The position numbers and the translations under genes were made by a program. A stretch of 64,000 nucleotides of DNA from Hymenobacter duratus (GTDB taxonomy: Bacteria > Bacteroidota > Bacteroidia > Cytophagales > Hymenobacteraceae): positions 496,001 through 560,000 of the forward strand of contig NZ_JACWZZ010000004.1 of assembly GCF_014698995.1 (NCBI RefSeq). The letters run 5' to 3'. The notes beneath the pieces were generated by a model. That model saw only the letters and a program-made list of their open reading frames with translations. It did no database searches and was not told the DNA's origin. The number at the start of each line of letters is the position of its first letter. Position 1 is the stretch's first letter. Positions 9,278 through 17,519 of the stretch are shown in pieces.

Positions 9278-9832
9278 ATGCCTGATCTTCTGCCACCTGC
9301 ACTTTCTGCCCGTCGTCGTAGCCGTATGGTGGGCGGTGGCTTGGCCGTGGGGGCTGTGCTGGCGGGCTGCAACCCTTTCGCGCCGGGCCTTGATGATATG
9401 CCCACCGACCCGAACCAGCTACTCGGCAACCCCGTGACCGTGCGCGGCTTCTTCGACCGGTTCCGGAGTGCCTACCAGCTGCGCGACTCCACCCTCTACG
9501 GCCAGCTTCTCGACCGGCGCTTTACGTTCACGTACCGGGACTTCGCGGCCAACGTAGACCGCACCTGGAACCGCGACGTGGAAATATCCACCACCTACAA
9601 GCTGTTCAGGGCCGCCCGCACCGCCAACCTGCAGTGGACTCAGTACCTGCCCACCACCGACACGCTGTTTTCGGATACGCTGGTGTACGTCGAAAGGTCC
9701 TTCCAGCTCAGCATCGAGCAGCGCGACAACCAGCAGTTCCAGGGAGCCGGCTCGGCGCGGTTGGTGTTGGTGCGCAAGCAGAAGGGCGACCCATGGCGCA
9801 TGCGTAGCTGGTATGACCGGAGCGAGTTCTAG
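9278..9832 (+). CDS. Lipoprotein of unknown function (paralogue of previous gene)
   Basis: A 184-aa protein with a twin-basic N-terminus (SARRRSR), a hydrophobic helix and the lipobox VLAGC (Cys31; an internal ATG at 9326 would give a more ordinary 14-residue signal sequence). The mature part has FFDRFRSAYQLRDSTLYGQL and ends WRMRSWYDRSEF, matching the ending WKIASWRDQRTS of the preceding lipoprotein. The two are therefore probably a tandem duplication and likely one transcript. Function is unknown; an NTF2-like fold is a guess. It is convergent with the small membrane-protein gene, with 23 bases between them. Confidence 0.7.
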   Translation: MPDLLPPALSARRRSRMVGGGLAVGAVLAGCNPFAPGLDDMPTDPNQLLGNPVTVRGFFDRFRSAYQLRDSTLYGQLLDRRFTFTYRDFAANVDRTWNRDVEISTTYKLFRAARTANLQWTQYLPTTDTLFSDTLVYVERSFQLSIEQRDNQQFQGAGSARLVLVRKQKGDPWRMRSWYDRSEF

Positions 9833-9855
9833 CGCGCCAGCCGCCAGCCGCATAG

Positions 9856-10086
9856 TCAGAGCGACTCGTAGAAGGTCTGCTCCCGCTGCCGGGCTTCGCG
9901 CTTTTTCCGTTGATTGCGCGCAAACAGCCAGTAGATTCCGACGCAACCTGCTACCACTGTCCCGCCCACCAGAAGCAGCACCAGCAGCGCCAAGTGCTCC
10001 AGGGTGCTGCCCAGGTTATCGAACTTCTCCGCCCGGGCGGTGGAGGTGCCTAGCAGCAGCAGCAATAGCAGCGTCCTCTGTTTCAA
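9856..10086 (-). CDS. Small membrane protein, function unknown
   Basis: A 76-aa product with an N-terminal signal peptide (MKQRTLLLLLLLGTSTARA), a single transmembrane helix at about residues 32-54, and a short, strongly basic then acidic cytoplasmic tail (NQRKKREARQREQ). It starts 22 bases after the stop codon of the FKBP lipoprotein gene on the same strand, so the two are probably co-transcribed. I do not recognise a family. Confidence 0.55.
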   Translation of the reverse strand: MKQRTLLLLLLLGTSTARAEKFDNLGSTLEHLALLVLLLVGGTVVAGCVGIYWLFARNQRKKREARQREQTFYESL

Positions 10087-10108
10087 AATCCGGAGGTTTG
10101 GCGCTGTA

Positions 10109-10660
10109 CTATTGCAGATTCGTCAGCTCGACATCAAAGCGCAGCGGCGCATCCGGCGGAATGAGGTTGCCGGCCCCACTCGGGCCGTAGGCCCAGGCCG
10201 AAGGAATCAACAGAATGGCTTTTTCGCCCTTGCGCATCAGCCCAATACCCTCTTCCCAGCCCGTAATTACCTGGTTTGCCCCCAGCGTAAACAGGAACGG
10301 CACAGGCCGGCCATCGGGGCCAGGGCGCGACTGGTCGAATACCTGGTTTGTGAGCAGCATGCCTTTGTAGACCACGGAAGCCGTCTGGCCGTTTCGTGGC
10401 AGGTCGCCGGCGCCCGCTACTTTGGTCACGATGCACAAGCCTGAGGGCTGGCGGCGGACGTTCACGAAGCTGCTGTCGGCAATGTACTTGGCAATAGCCA
10501 CCGAATCGGCTCGTAATACCTGCTTCTGGCGCTGCAACGCCTGTGCGTTCAGGGCATCAATATCGATATTGTTTCCGCCGCAGGAAACCAGCAGCAGCGG
10601 CGTCAGAAACGCAAGCAGGCCGCCGGCCAGGCGCTTGCTAAAAGATTGTGAATGAAGCAT
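10109..10660 (-). CDS. FKBP-type peptidyl-prolyl isomerase lipoprotein
   Basis: 183 aa. A signal peptide ends in the lipobox LLVSC (Cys27), so the mature protein should be anchored to the envelope facing the periplasm. After a polar linker, residues of about 75 to 183 form an FKBP domain: VVYKGMLLTNQVFDQSR, then GWEEGIGLMRKGEKAILLIP and the terminal AYGPSG...IPPDAPLRFDVEL are characteristic. It catalyses cis-trans isomerisation of prolyl bonds and probably assists folding of exported proteins. The ATG at 10660 gives a complete signal peptide. Confidence 0.9.
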   Translation of the reverse strand: MLHSQSFSKRLAGGLLAFLTPLLLVSCGGNNIDIDALNAQALQRQKQVLRADSVAIAKYIADSSFVNVRRQPSGLCIVTKVAGAGDLPRNGQTASVVYKGMLLTNQVFDQSRPGPDGRPVPFLFTLGANQVITGWEEGIGLMRKGEKAILLIPSAWAYGPSGAGNLIPPDAPLRFDVELTNLQ

Positions 10661-11118
10661 ATCAGATGGAGAAGAAGTTCTTACAGGTTAGGGAGCGACA
10701 GCCAGGGCCCAGGGCTGCACAACCGGCAGCCCCGCCCCAGAGGAGCCGGGCCGCCCTGCTTCTGCTACGGCCCACCCAAAAGTAACACCGGAAACCCGAG
10801 CACCCTTGCAGACTATACTGCACGAGGTCCTTTCCGGGTTTGAGCGGTACGTTATCCGCGCTTCGTCAGCCCAAACAGTATGCTCAGCCATTCTACCTTT
10901 TCAGCAGGCTGCTGCCCCGCTTTCTGCCAGCCATTTCTGTTCGTTTGGCACGCCTGGGTACCCAGTGGCCAACCGATAGGCTGCTCGAGAATGCACAGCC
11001 GACACGCTGGCTGGGGCATTCGCGCAGCGGGAATGAAAGCTAAATGACAAGTGCCACATCGTCTTCAACTCCATCAAACCCCTATCTTCCCGGCCTCAAT
11101 CCTGTTTCCTCTCCTTTT
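10661..11118. other. 458-base intergenic region, no gene recognised
   Basis: This gap separates the divergent FKBP lipoprotein and APC permease genes and should hold both promoters, but I find no clean TTTG/TAnnTTTG pair. Short open frames in it have no family features. No tRNA or strong hairpin was seen. Confidence 0.4.
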
Positions 11119-12576
11119 ATGTCCGAAAAGCAAGGCCATTTTCAGCGGGCCATTACGCTGTTTGACGCCATCATGATTGTAACCGGCAGCATGATTGGCT
11201 CCGGTATTTTTATTGTGTCGGCCGGTATTGCGCGGCAGGTTGGCTCGGCGGGCTGGCTGCTGGTGGTGTGGCTGATTACCGGGTTTATTACGCTGGCGGG
11301 CGCCGTGAGCTACGGCGAGCTGGCCGCTATGTTTCCGAAGGTGGGTGGGCAGTATGTGTACCTGCGCGAGGCCTATAACAAGCTAGTGGCCTTCCTCTAC
11401 GGCTGGTCCTTGTTTCTCGTAATTCAGACCGGTGTAATTGCGGCGGTGGCGGTGGCATTTGCGCGCTTTGTGGGGGTGCTGGTGCCGTGGTTTTCAAAGG
11501 ACAACATACTGTTTGAAATCGGGCCACTGAAGTTCTCTACCGTCATGCTGCTGGCCATTGTTATGCTGGTAGGCCTCACATGGGTGAACTCGCGCGGGGT
11601 GCGCGGCGGCAAGCTGATTTCCAACATTTTCGGCAGCACTAAGCTGGTAGCGCTGGCGCTGCTCATTCTGTTCGGGCTGGCATTGGGCATCAACGACCAG
11701 GCCGTGAGCCTCAACTTCCATGATATGTGGAACGCCGTGAGCTACGATGCTGCCGGCCAGGGTACCCCGCTCACCACTTGGGGCCTGATTGGGGCCATCG
11801 GGCTGGCCATGACCGGCTCTCTGTTCAGCTCCGATGCCTGGAACAATATCGGCTTCTCCGGCGACGAAATCGTGCGGCCCGAACGCACGATTGTGCTGAG
11901 CATGGCCATCGGCACGGGCATCGTAACGGGCCTGTATCTGCTTATCAACTTGGTATACCTGCTGGTGCTGCCCATGCACGGCGACCCGGCCGCGGCAGCC
12001 ACCGACATCATGAGCCGTGGCATCATGTACGCCGCCGATGAGCGGGTAGGCACGGCCGTAGCGGGTAGCATTCTGGGCAGTATCGGCGCGGGCCTGATGG
12101 CCGTCCTGATTATGATCAGCACGTTCGGAGCCAACAACAGCATTATCCTGAGCGGCGCCCGCGCCTACTATGCCATGGCCAAAGACGGCTTGTTTTTCCC
12201 CCGTATGGCCCGCCTTAATAAGTTTGGCGTACCGGGTGTGGCGCTGTGGGCGCAGTGCATCTGGGCCTGCGGGCTGTGCCTGTCGGGCTCCTACGAGCAG
12301 CTTCTGAACTACGTCATGTTCTCGGTGATTCTGTTCTACGTCATCACCATCATTGGTATTTTCATTCTGCGCCGCACCAGGCCCGACGCTCCCCGGCCCT
12401 ACCGGGCCCTGGGCTACCCGGTCATTCCGATGCTCTATGTGGTGCTGGCGTCTGCTTTCTGCATTATCCTGCTCGTGTCGCCGGCCACGGCTCGCGACGC
12501 TGGTTTTGGGCTTGGGCTCGTCGCAATGGGCGTGCCGGTCTATTTCCTGTTTGGCAAGCGCTTCGGTGGGCAATAG
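11119..12576 (+). CDS. APC-superfamily amino acid permease
   Basis: 485 aa with about 12 transmembrane helices. The start ITLFDAIMIVTGSMIGSGIF carries the GSGIF motif in helix 1 that binds the substrate backbone in APC transporters, and the spacing resembles the LAT (L-type amino acid transporter) branch. It should move amino acids across the inner membrane; the substrate cannot be named. The ATG at 11119 (MSEKQGHF) is preferred; the frame opens at 11044, adding 25 polar residues without features. A strong bidirectional hairpin follows 16 bases after the stop. Confidence 0.88.
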   Translation: MSEKQGHFQRAITLFDAIMIVTGSMIGSGIFIVSAGIARQVGSAGWLLVVWLITGFITLAGAVSYGELAAMFPKVGGQYVYLREAYNKLVAFLYGWSLFLVIQTGVIAAVAVAFARFVGVLVPWFSKDNILFEIGPLKFSTVMLLAIVMLVGLTWVNSRGVRGGKLISNIFGSTKLVALALLILFGLALGINDQAVSLNFHDMWNAVSYDAAGQGTPLTTWGLIGAIGLAMTGSLFSSDAWNNIGFSGDEIVRPERTIVLSMAIGTGIVTGLYLLINLVYLLVLPMHGDPAAAATDIMSRGIMYAADERVGTAVAGSILGSIGAGLMAVLIMISTFGANNSIILSGARAYYAMAKDGLFFPRMARLNKFGVPGVALWAQCIWACGLCLSGSYEQLLNYVMFSVILFYVITIIGIFILRRTRPDAPRPYRALGYPVIPMLYVVLASAFCIILLVSPATARDAGFGLGLVAMGVPVYFLFGKRFGGQ

Positions 12577-12592
12577 CAGCCTCCACAACGGT

Positions 12593-12638
12593 CCAAAAGA
12601 AAAGCCGCTCCGGATGTCCGGAGCGGCTTTTCTTTTGG
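12593..12638. terminator. Perfect 22-bp bidirectional terminator
   Basis: The two arms, 12593-12614 and 12617-12638, are perfect complements around a 2-base centre, with a GC-rich core (GCCGCTCCGGA) flanked by A/T runs so that it works as hairpin plus U-tract in both directions. It separates the convergent APC permease and CarboxypepD_reg genes. Confidence 0.9.
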
Positions 12639-12659
12639 GAATTCACTTCCTGACGACAA

Positions 12660-13364
12660 CTACCGACGCCGGCGTTTGCCGTTTTCGCTGGGCAGCAGCG
12701 TTACGTTAACAGGCTGTGAGCCACGGGTGCGGACCTCTTGGTCCTGGTAGCCACCGTAGCCATACACCAGCGCATTCTCGCCGGCCGGCACTTCAATGGA
12801 ATAGTTGCCATTGGCATCGGTTCCAGTGCCCTTGCGCGAACCTTTTACCAGAACGGTAGCACCAGCCAATGGCCGGCCGTTCTCGTCCAGAATCCGGCCG
12901 GAAAGCGTCACATTAGCGGGGGCCGCAGCTGCTTCGGGCGCGGCGGCCGGAGCGGCGGCTTCCGATACAGGGGTGGCTTCAGTTGTCCCTACCGACTCGG
13001 TGGTCCGGGTAGCCAGATTGCCATCGATGGTAGTGCGGGTAACTGCTTTCTTGGTCTTGTCGGTGGCCGGCTTGGTTGCTGCATCTTCGGTTTCAGCGGC
13101 CACAGCCGTGGCAGCAGCCGGCTCAGCGGCGGGGCGCGTGCCCGTTACGCTGGCTTCACCGAGCATCACGGACGGCATGACGTTGGTGATGACCCGCCGC
13201 CCGCCGGAACCGGGCATAAACATGTAGCCAACAATGGCCAGCAGCAGAATTGCCCCAACGATAATGGCCAAACGGCCGTTGCCGGAGGACAGAGAATCCT
13301 CTTCACTCAGCAGCGCGCCGGCTTCGTCGGTTTCGGGTTCAGGGAGAGTATATTTTGAGGGCAT
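12660..13364 (-). CDS. Membrane-anchored CarboxypepD_reg-like domain protein
   Basis: 234 aa, from the ATG at 13362-13364 (MPSKYTLPE). The first 30 residues are acidic and cytoplasmic; a transmembrane helix follows (LAIIVGAILLLAIVGYMFM). Then comes a long low-complexity Ala/Thr/Glu-rich linker, and the last 80 residues form a CarboxypepD_reg-like beta-sandwich (GRILDENGRPLAGATVLVKG, then GTDANGNYSIEVPAG). Such domains also cap TonB-dependent receptors in Bacteroidota. Here the domain stands alone, so a binding or structural role at the cell envelope is likely but unspecified. The frame opening at 13427 adds residues with no features. Confidence 0.72.
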   Translation of the reverse strand: MPSKYTLPEPETDEAGALLSEEDSLSSGNGRLAIIVGAILLLAIVGYMFMPGSGGRRVITNVMPSVMLGEASVTGTRPAAEPAAATAVAAETEDAATKPATDKTKKAVTRTTIDGNLATRTTESVGTTEATPVSEAAAPAAAPEAAAAPANVTLSGRILDENGRPLAGATVLVKGSRKGTGTDANGNYSIEVPAGENALVYGYGGYQDQEVRTRGSQPVNVTLLPSENGKRRRR

Positions 13365-13609
13365 GCGAAAAAATAAAATGGTGGGAAAATGCTCAGAACA
13401 GCCCCTTCCTGAGCCCGTGGATTGCACAATATTTCTATGCAGCCCCGGCCGGACTCAGCACGGGTCCCTAAAGATATAGGATTAGTCCCATGCCATCCTA
13501 ATAATGCTGCCGCCGACTTAATTTCATGGCTGGCGGGACGCTGCCACGTGTTTCGGCTAAGACGGATGCCGCTGGGCAGCCAACCGCTCTGGCTTGTATT
13601 AGCATCAAC

Positions 13610-13639
13610 AAAAAAGCCCCGTTCCTTGCGGAACGGGGC
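13610..13639 (-). terminator. Rho-independent terminator of the 137-aa protein gene
   Basis: On the minus strand a perfect 10-bp stem (GCCCCGTTCC with GGAACGGGGC, 4-base loop GCAA) is followed at once by six T residues. It lies 26 bases beyond the stop codon at 13666. Confidence 0.92.
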
Positions 13640-13665
13640 CAGTTGCATGCCGTATTTCGGAAGGT

Positions 13666-14079
13666 TTAGTCCTGTACCGGTTTGGCCGGCCCGCTGGGTG
13701 CGTCTTCCCCAAACTTTTGCTCCCGGGTGCGCAGCTGGTGGTCCAGCTCGATGCTGCCTTCCGACTCAAAACCGGGGCCTTGTGCCTGCTCGCCGGCGGC
13801 GTGGTGCTCGTTGCCGCCTTGCGGCTCGGTTTCGCTGCCCCCGATGTGCAGGTTTTCCAGCTGGTCTTTCTGGTCGCTGCGTTGGGTATAGCCGCCAGCG
13901 CCCTGGTTGCGGTGCGCCGAAGCATCATCGGCGCTCTTGCCGTTGCTTTGGTCGGCTTTGAATTCCTTTTCCTTTTCGAGCTGCTCGTTGTGGACAGCTG
14001 GTTTCCCTTCCGTTATTTCGCTGTTTTCCTTGTCGTTATCGTCGATGTTGTCTTTGCCGAACAGGTTATCAAGCATCAT
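13666..14079 (-). CDS. Small hydrophilic, probably disordered protein
   Basis: 137 aa, with MLDNLFGKDN at the start (the ATG at 14076 could equally serve). Almost the entire chain is polar: Lys/Glu-rich KENSEITEGK and EKEKEFKADQ, then Gln/Gly/His-rich repeats, with no hydrophobic segment or cysteine. It is probably intrinsically disordered. I do not recognise a family. That it is a real gene is supported by a clean terminator just downstream and by an acidic composition unusual for a chance frame in GC-rich DNA. Stress-related or hydration-type roles are conceivable but unproven. Confidence 0.6.
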   Translation of the reverse strand: MMLDNLFGKDNIDDNDKENSEITEGKPAVHNEQLEKEKEFKADQSNGKSADDASAHRNQGAGGYTQRSDQKDQLENLHIGGSETEPQGGNEHHAAGEQAQGPGFESEGSIELDHQLRTREQKFGEDAPSGPAKPVQD

Positions 14080-14399
14080 GGCCGTGAGAAGTTAGAGTGA
14101 AGCAGATTGCCGTTTTGCTTTACGCGCGGACCGAGCGGGGGTTGTACCGCACCGCCCGCCTAGTTGCATTCTGCAGACTTCGTTGCGCGCTCCCTCTGGC
14201 TAAGCCGGCAAACCGGCAGCCGAACTGCCCCCGTATGAGTAAAGTCGCCAACAGAATGTATCATGCGGGAGCAGAAGTTAGCGGCGGGCACTTGTTCCAG
14301 GGCTGATTGGGGCGGCCGACCGGTGCAGCACCAATTTCTTGCTCACCTTTGCGCTGGCTGTACCTACTACCCCGGTCATTCCACTATATTTTCTTTTCA
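14080..14399. other. 320-base intergenic region between divergent genes
   Basis: No gene, tRNA or strong hairpin was recognised. It should carry the promoters for the disordered protein and for the redox operon; TATATTTT at 14385-14392 is -7-like but only 7 bases from the ATG. Confidence 0.35.
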
Positions 14400-15695
14400 A
14401 TGCATCTGGTTATCATCGGCAATGGCATTACGGGCGTCAGCTGTGCGCTGACGGTGCGCCGGCTGCAGCCCGAAGCCCGCATTACGCTCGTGTCGGATGA
14501 GACGCCGCACCACTACTCGCGCACAGCGCTGATGTACGTGTACATGGGACACCTGCGCCCGCAGGATATTAAGCCTTATGCTGACTGGTTCTGGCCCGAA
14601 AACCGGCTGGAGCTGGTGTATGCCACTGCTACCGCCCTCGACACCGACCGCAAAGCTCTTTCGCTGAGCAACGGCCAACACCTTTCCTATGACAAGCTGT
14701 TGCTGGCTACGGGCTCCGTCAGCCGTACCTACGGCTGGCCCGGCCAGGAGCTTGTGGGCGTGCAAGGCCTGTATTCACTGCCCGACCTGGAGCAGATGCA
14801 CCGCCACACGCACGGCATAGCGCGGGCCGTGGTAGTAGGCGGCGGCCTGATTGGGATTGAGCTGGCCGAAATGCTGCATTCGCGCGGCATTGCCGTGACG
14901 ATGCTCGTGCGCGACGACCGATACTGGGGCTCCGTACTGCCAGCTGCCGAAGCGGCTCTGGTAGACCAGCAACTCCGCGAGCATCATATTGATGTGCGCT
15001 ACGGGACCGGGCTGGCGGAAATATTGGGTACTGATGGCCATGTGCGGGCCGTGCGCACCAGCCACGGCGAGGAAATTGAGTGCCAATGGGTGGGGCTGGC
15101 CACCGGCGTCACGCCCAATCTGGACCTGGCGGCCTCCTGCGCTACCTTAGAAATCGACCGGGGTATTCTGGTAGACGACTACCTGCAAACCAGCGCCCCC
15201 GATGTGTACGCCGCCGGCGACTGTGCCCAGCATCGGCAACCGGCCGCCGGTGAAGTACCCATTGAGCAGCTCTGGTATACGGGCCGCATGCAGGGCGAAA
15301 CCGTGGCGCATACTCTTTGTGGGCAACCTACCCGCTACCGCCGCGGTCCGTGGTTCAACTCAGCCAAGTTCTTTCACCTCGAATACCAGACCTACGGCCG
15401 TGTGCCTGCTGAGCCGGAGCCGGGCGAATCCTCCTGTTACTGGCAGCACCCAAACGGGCGCCATGCGTTGCGTATTACCTTCCGGCCTGCCCAAAACAAT
15501 GCCGTAACGGGCGTAAATGCCATGGGCATACGGCAGTGCCACGAGGTATGGGAGGCGTGGCTGCGGGCCGAAACTCCGGTGCAGCAGGTGTTGGGCCAGC
15601 TCGGCAAAGCCAATTTCGACCCTGAGTTCTTCCGCCGCCACGAACCTGACATGTTACGCTCGTTTAAGCAGCAACTGGTGGCGGCTTATACGTAA
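14400..15695 (+). CDS. FAD-dependent pyridine-nucleotide oxidoreductase
   Basis: 431 aa with the layout of rubredoxin reductase and NirB-type flavoproteins: an N-terminal FAD dinucleotide fold (MHLVIIGNGITGVSC), a second Rossmann fold for NAD(P)H at about residues 140-175 (VVVGGGLIGIELAEML), and the second FAD motif YAAGDCAQ at about residues 275-282. There is no CxxC disulfide, so it is not a thiol-disulfide reductase. It should pass electrons from NAD(P)H to a partner protein. The ATG at 14400 places the FAD motif at residue 4. It is followed by a two-helix membrane protein and a membrane polyferredoxin on the same strand, the likely redox partners. Confidence 0.85.
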   Translation: MHLVIIGNGITGVSCALTVRRLQPEARITLVSDETPHHYSRTALMYVYMGHLRPQDIKPYADWFWPENRLELVYATATALDTDRKALSLSNGQHLSYDKLLLATGSVSRTYGWPGQELVGVQGLYSLPDLEQMHRHTHGIARAVVVGGGLIGIELAEMLHSRGIAVTMLVRDDRYWGSVLPAAEAALVDQQLREHHIDVRYGTGLAEILGTDGHVRAVRTSHGEEIECQWVGLATGVTPNLDLAASCATLEIDRGILVDDYLQTSAPDVYAAGDCAQHRQPAAGEVPIEQLWYTGRMQGETVAHTLCGQPTRYRRGPWFNSAKFFHLEYQTYGRVPAEPEPGESSCYWQHPNGRHALRITFRPAQNNAVTGVNAMGIRQCHEVWEAWLRAETPVQQVLGQLGKANFDPEFFRRHEPDMLRSFKQQLVAAYT

Positions 15696-15772
15696 GTCCA
15701 AAGTACAGCAGGGCAACAGGCCTCGCCTCTGCCGACTCCCTTTTCTCTTCTCAGTTATTCCGTAAAAGCGCC

Positions 15773-16000
15773 GTGGATTTCTCTAAACTTTACCGCCCGA
15801 GTGCCCTCAACAGCTTTCAATTCATTGCCGTGACGGGCCTTATTATGAGTGCCGGCGCCCACCTGATTCTGCATTTCTTCGCAGACCGCACGCTGCCGGG
15901 CTACAACTGGCTTTACGTCTGCTGGGCGGCGCTGTATGTGATAGGCTCACTGATGAACCTGTTCGGCAAGCCCGACCAAGGCCACCATCACCATCATTAG
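15773..16000 (+). CDS. Two-helix small membrane protein with natural His tail
   Basis: 75 aa. Two hydrophobic segments (about residues 14-34 and 43-64) are separated by a short turn, which puts both ends on the same side, probably the cytoplasm. The protein ends GKPDQGHHHHH, a natural run of five histidines that might bind metal. It lies between the FAD oxidoreductase (77 bases upstream) and the polyferredoxin (89 bases downstream), so it is probably a small subunit or assembly partner of that redox unit. No family recognised. Confidence 0.65.
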   Translation: MDFSKLYRPSALNSFQFIAVTGLIMSAGAHLILHFFADRTLPGYNWLYVCWAALYVIGSLMNLFGKPDQGHHHHH

Positions 16001-16089
16001 GAGCACCTTTCGCATTCCTATTTTCGTCCGTTGCTGCCGCTGAATGACGCGCAGAAAAAGCAGTATCGGTCCGTTGTTGTTGCTTTCCT

Positions 16090-17469
16090 ATGGCCTTCTC
16101 CCCCGACCTCACCCTGACCCGCCCACCGGTACCCGACACTTCGGCCACCGAGAAAACGCTGCTCACAGCTGTGGGGCTGGGTTTGCTGGCGTTGCTGACC
16201 GTAGCCTTCGATGCCGATGCCGGCCGGGCGCGCCTAAGCTTCTGGGTGGGCCTGCTACTGCTGAGTAGCGGCACGCTGGGCTGGGCCTGGTATAAGTTCG
16301 GGCGCACGCCGGCCGGCGTGCAGCACGACAACATGTGGCTACGCGGCAGCACCAGCCGGGGCGCCGTAGCTTGGCTGACAGCCGTGGTACTTACCGGCTT
16401 CTACGTGGTGCTCTACTGGTTCAGCAACAACGATGGCCAAGGTAATTTTGGGCCGCTCAACCAGTTGGTGCACGCCCTCGACCCAGCCAGCCTAGCCCTG
16501 CGCCAGCGCCCCTCCGACCAGTGGTTCCTCTACGGCACGTTCTACACGCTGGCGATACTGGTGATGGGCGGCCGGGCGCTGTGGAAGTACCGCCACTCGC
16601 CGTATCAGCGCATCCGCACGGTGTCAGTAATGCTCTTTCAATTGGGTTTTGCGTTCCTGCTGCCGGGCCTGCTGTTGGCGTTTCAGAAGCCCGAATACTA
16701 CTTCTCCTACTTCTGGCCGCTTAAGTACGACTATCTGTTTCCTGGCACCGTGAGCTACCTGCTCAAGGATGGCGGCCCGGCCTTGGGCGTGTTCATGGTG
16801 TTTTGGGGCGCGGTAATGTCATTGGTAGCTACACCGGTGCTCACCTACTTTTTCGGGAAGCGCTGGTACTGCTCGTGGGTGTGCGGTTGCGGCGGCCTGG
16901 CCGAAACCGCTGGTGACCCGTACCGCCACCTCTCCGACAAAAGCCGCACCGCATGGCGCTGGGAAGTACGCATCATCTACCCCATCCTGGCATTGATCGT
17001 GCTGCTTACAGCACTGCTGTGGCTGGGTGCTTCGGGCGTGGCGCCGGCGCTGCAGCCCATCACCGAGCCGCTGTCTAAGTTCTATGGGTTTGCTATTGGG
17101 TCAGTGTTTTCGGGCGTGATTGGGGTGGGCTTCTACCCGCTGATGGGCAGCCGGGTGTGGTGCCGCTTCGGGTGCCCAATGGCGGCATATCTGGGGCTGC
17201 TACAGAAGCATTTCTCACGGTTCCGCATCAGCACCAACGGCGGCCAGTGCATCTCGTGCGGCAACTGCTCCAACGTCTGCGAAATGGGCATTGATGTGAA
17301 GCAGTACGCCCAGCGTGGGGAGCCTATCATCCGGGCTTCTTGCGTGGGTTGCGGGCTGTGCTCTACGGCCTGCCCGCGCGGAGTGCTCAACCTCGAAAAC
17401 GGCCCGCGCGAAGGCCGCTACCAGAGCAGCCAGCTGATTCACGCCGACTCGCTGCGGATTCTGAGCTAG
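16090..17469 (+). CDS. Membrane polyferredoxin (NapH/CcoG/NosR-type 4Fe-4S protein)
   Basis: 459 aa with about seven hydrophobic segments. Between them are WYCSWVCGCGG and VWCRFGCPM, the cytosolic CxxxC(P) motifs of the NapH/CcoG/NosR family, although the first has CxxxCxC rather than CxxxCP. The soluble C-terminus carries two classical 4Fe-4S ferredoxin motifs, CISCGNCSNVC from residue 387 and CVGCGLCSTACP from residue 418. The protein should relay electrons at the membrane. It is the last gene of a three-gene set with an NAD(P)H-type flavoprotein. The final acceptor is not visible; there is no terminal reductase gene in the window. Confidence 0.85.
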   Translation: MAFSPDLTLTRPPVPDTSATEKTLLTAVGLGLLALLTVAFDADAGRARLSFWVGLLLLSSGTLGWAWYKFGRTPAGVQHDNMWLRGSTSRGAVAWLTAVVLTGFYVVLYWFSNNDGQGNFGPLNQLVHALDPASLALRQRPSDQWFLYGTFYTLAILVMGGRALWKYRHSPYQRIRTVSVMLFQLGFAFLLPGLLLAFQKPEYYFSYFWPLKYDYLFPGTVSYLLKDGGPALGVFMVFWGAVMSLVATPVLTYFFGKRWYCSWVCGCGGLAETAGDPYRHLSDKSRTAWRWEVRIIYPILALIVLLTALLWLGASGVAPALQPITEPLSKFYGFAIGSVFSGVIGVGFYPLMGSRVWCRFGCPMAAYLGLLQKHFSRFRISTNGGQCISCGNCSNVCEMGIDVKQYAQRGEPIIRASCVGCGLCSTACPRGVLNLENGPREGRYQSSQLIHADSLRILS

Positions 17470-17519
17470 TCATTTTAACTCAGCTACAGACAACATAAAC
17501 ACCTGGTCTTCTGGCGTAA

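Noticed and set aside
10840..11043. 67-aa open frame in the gap before the APC permease
   Set aside because: No signal peptide, motif or promoter; composition like a chance frame.
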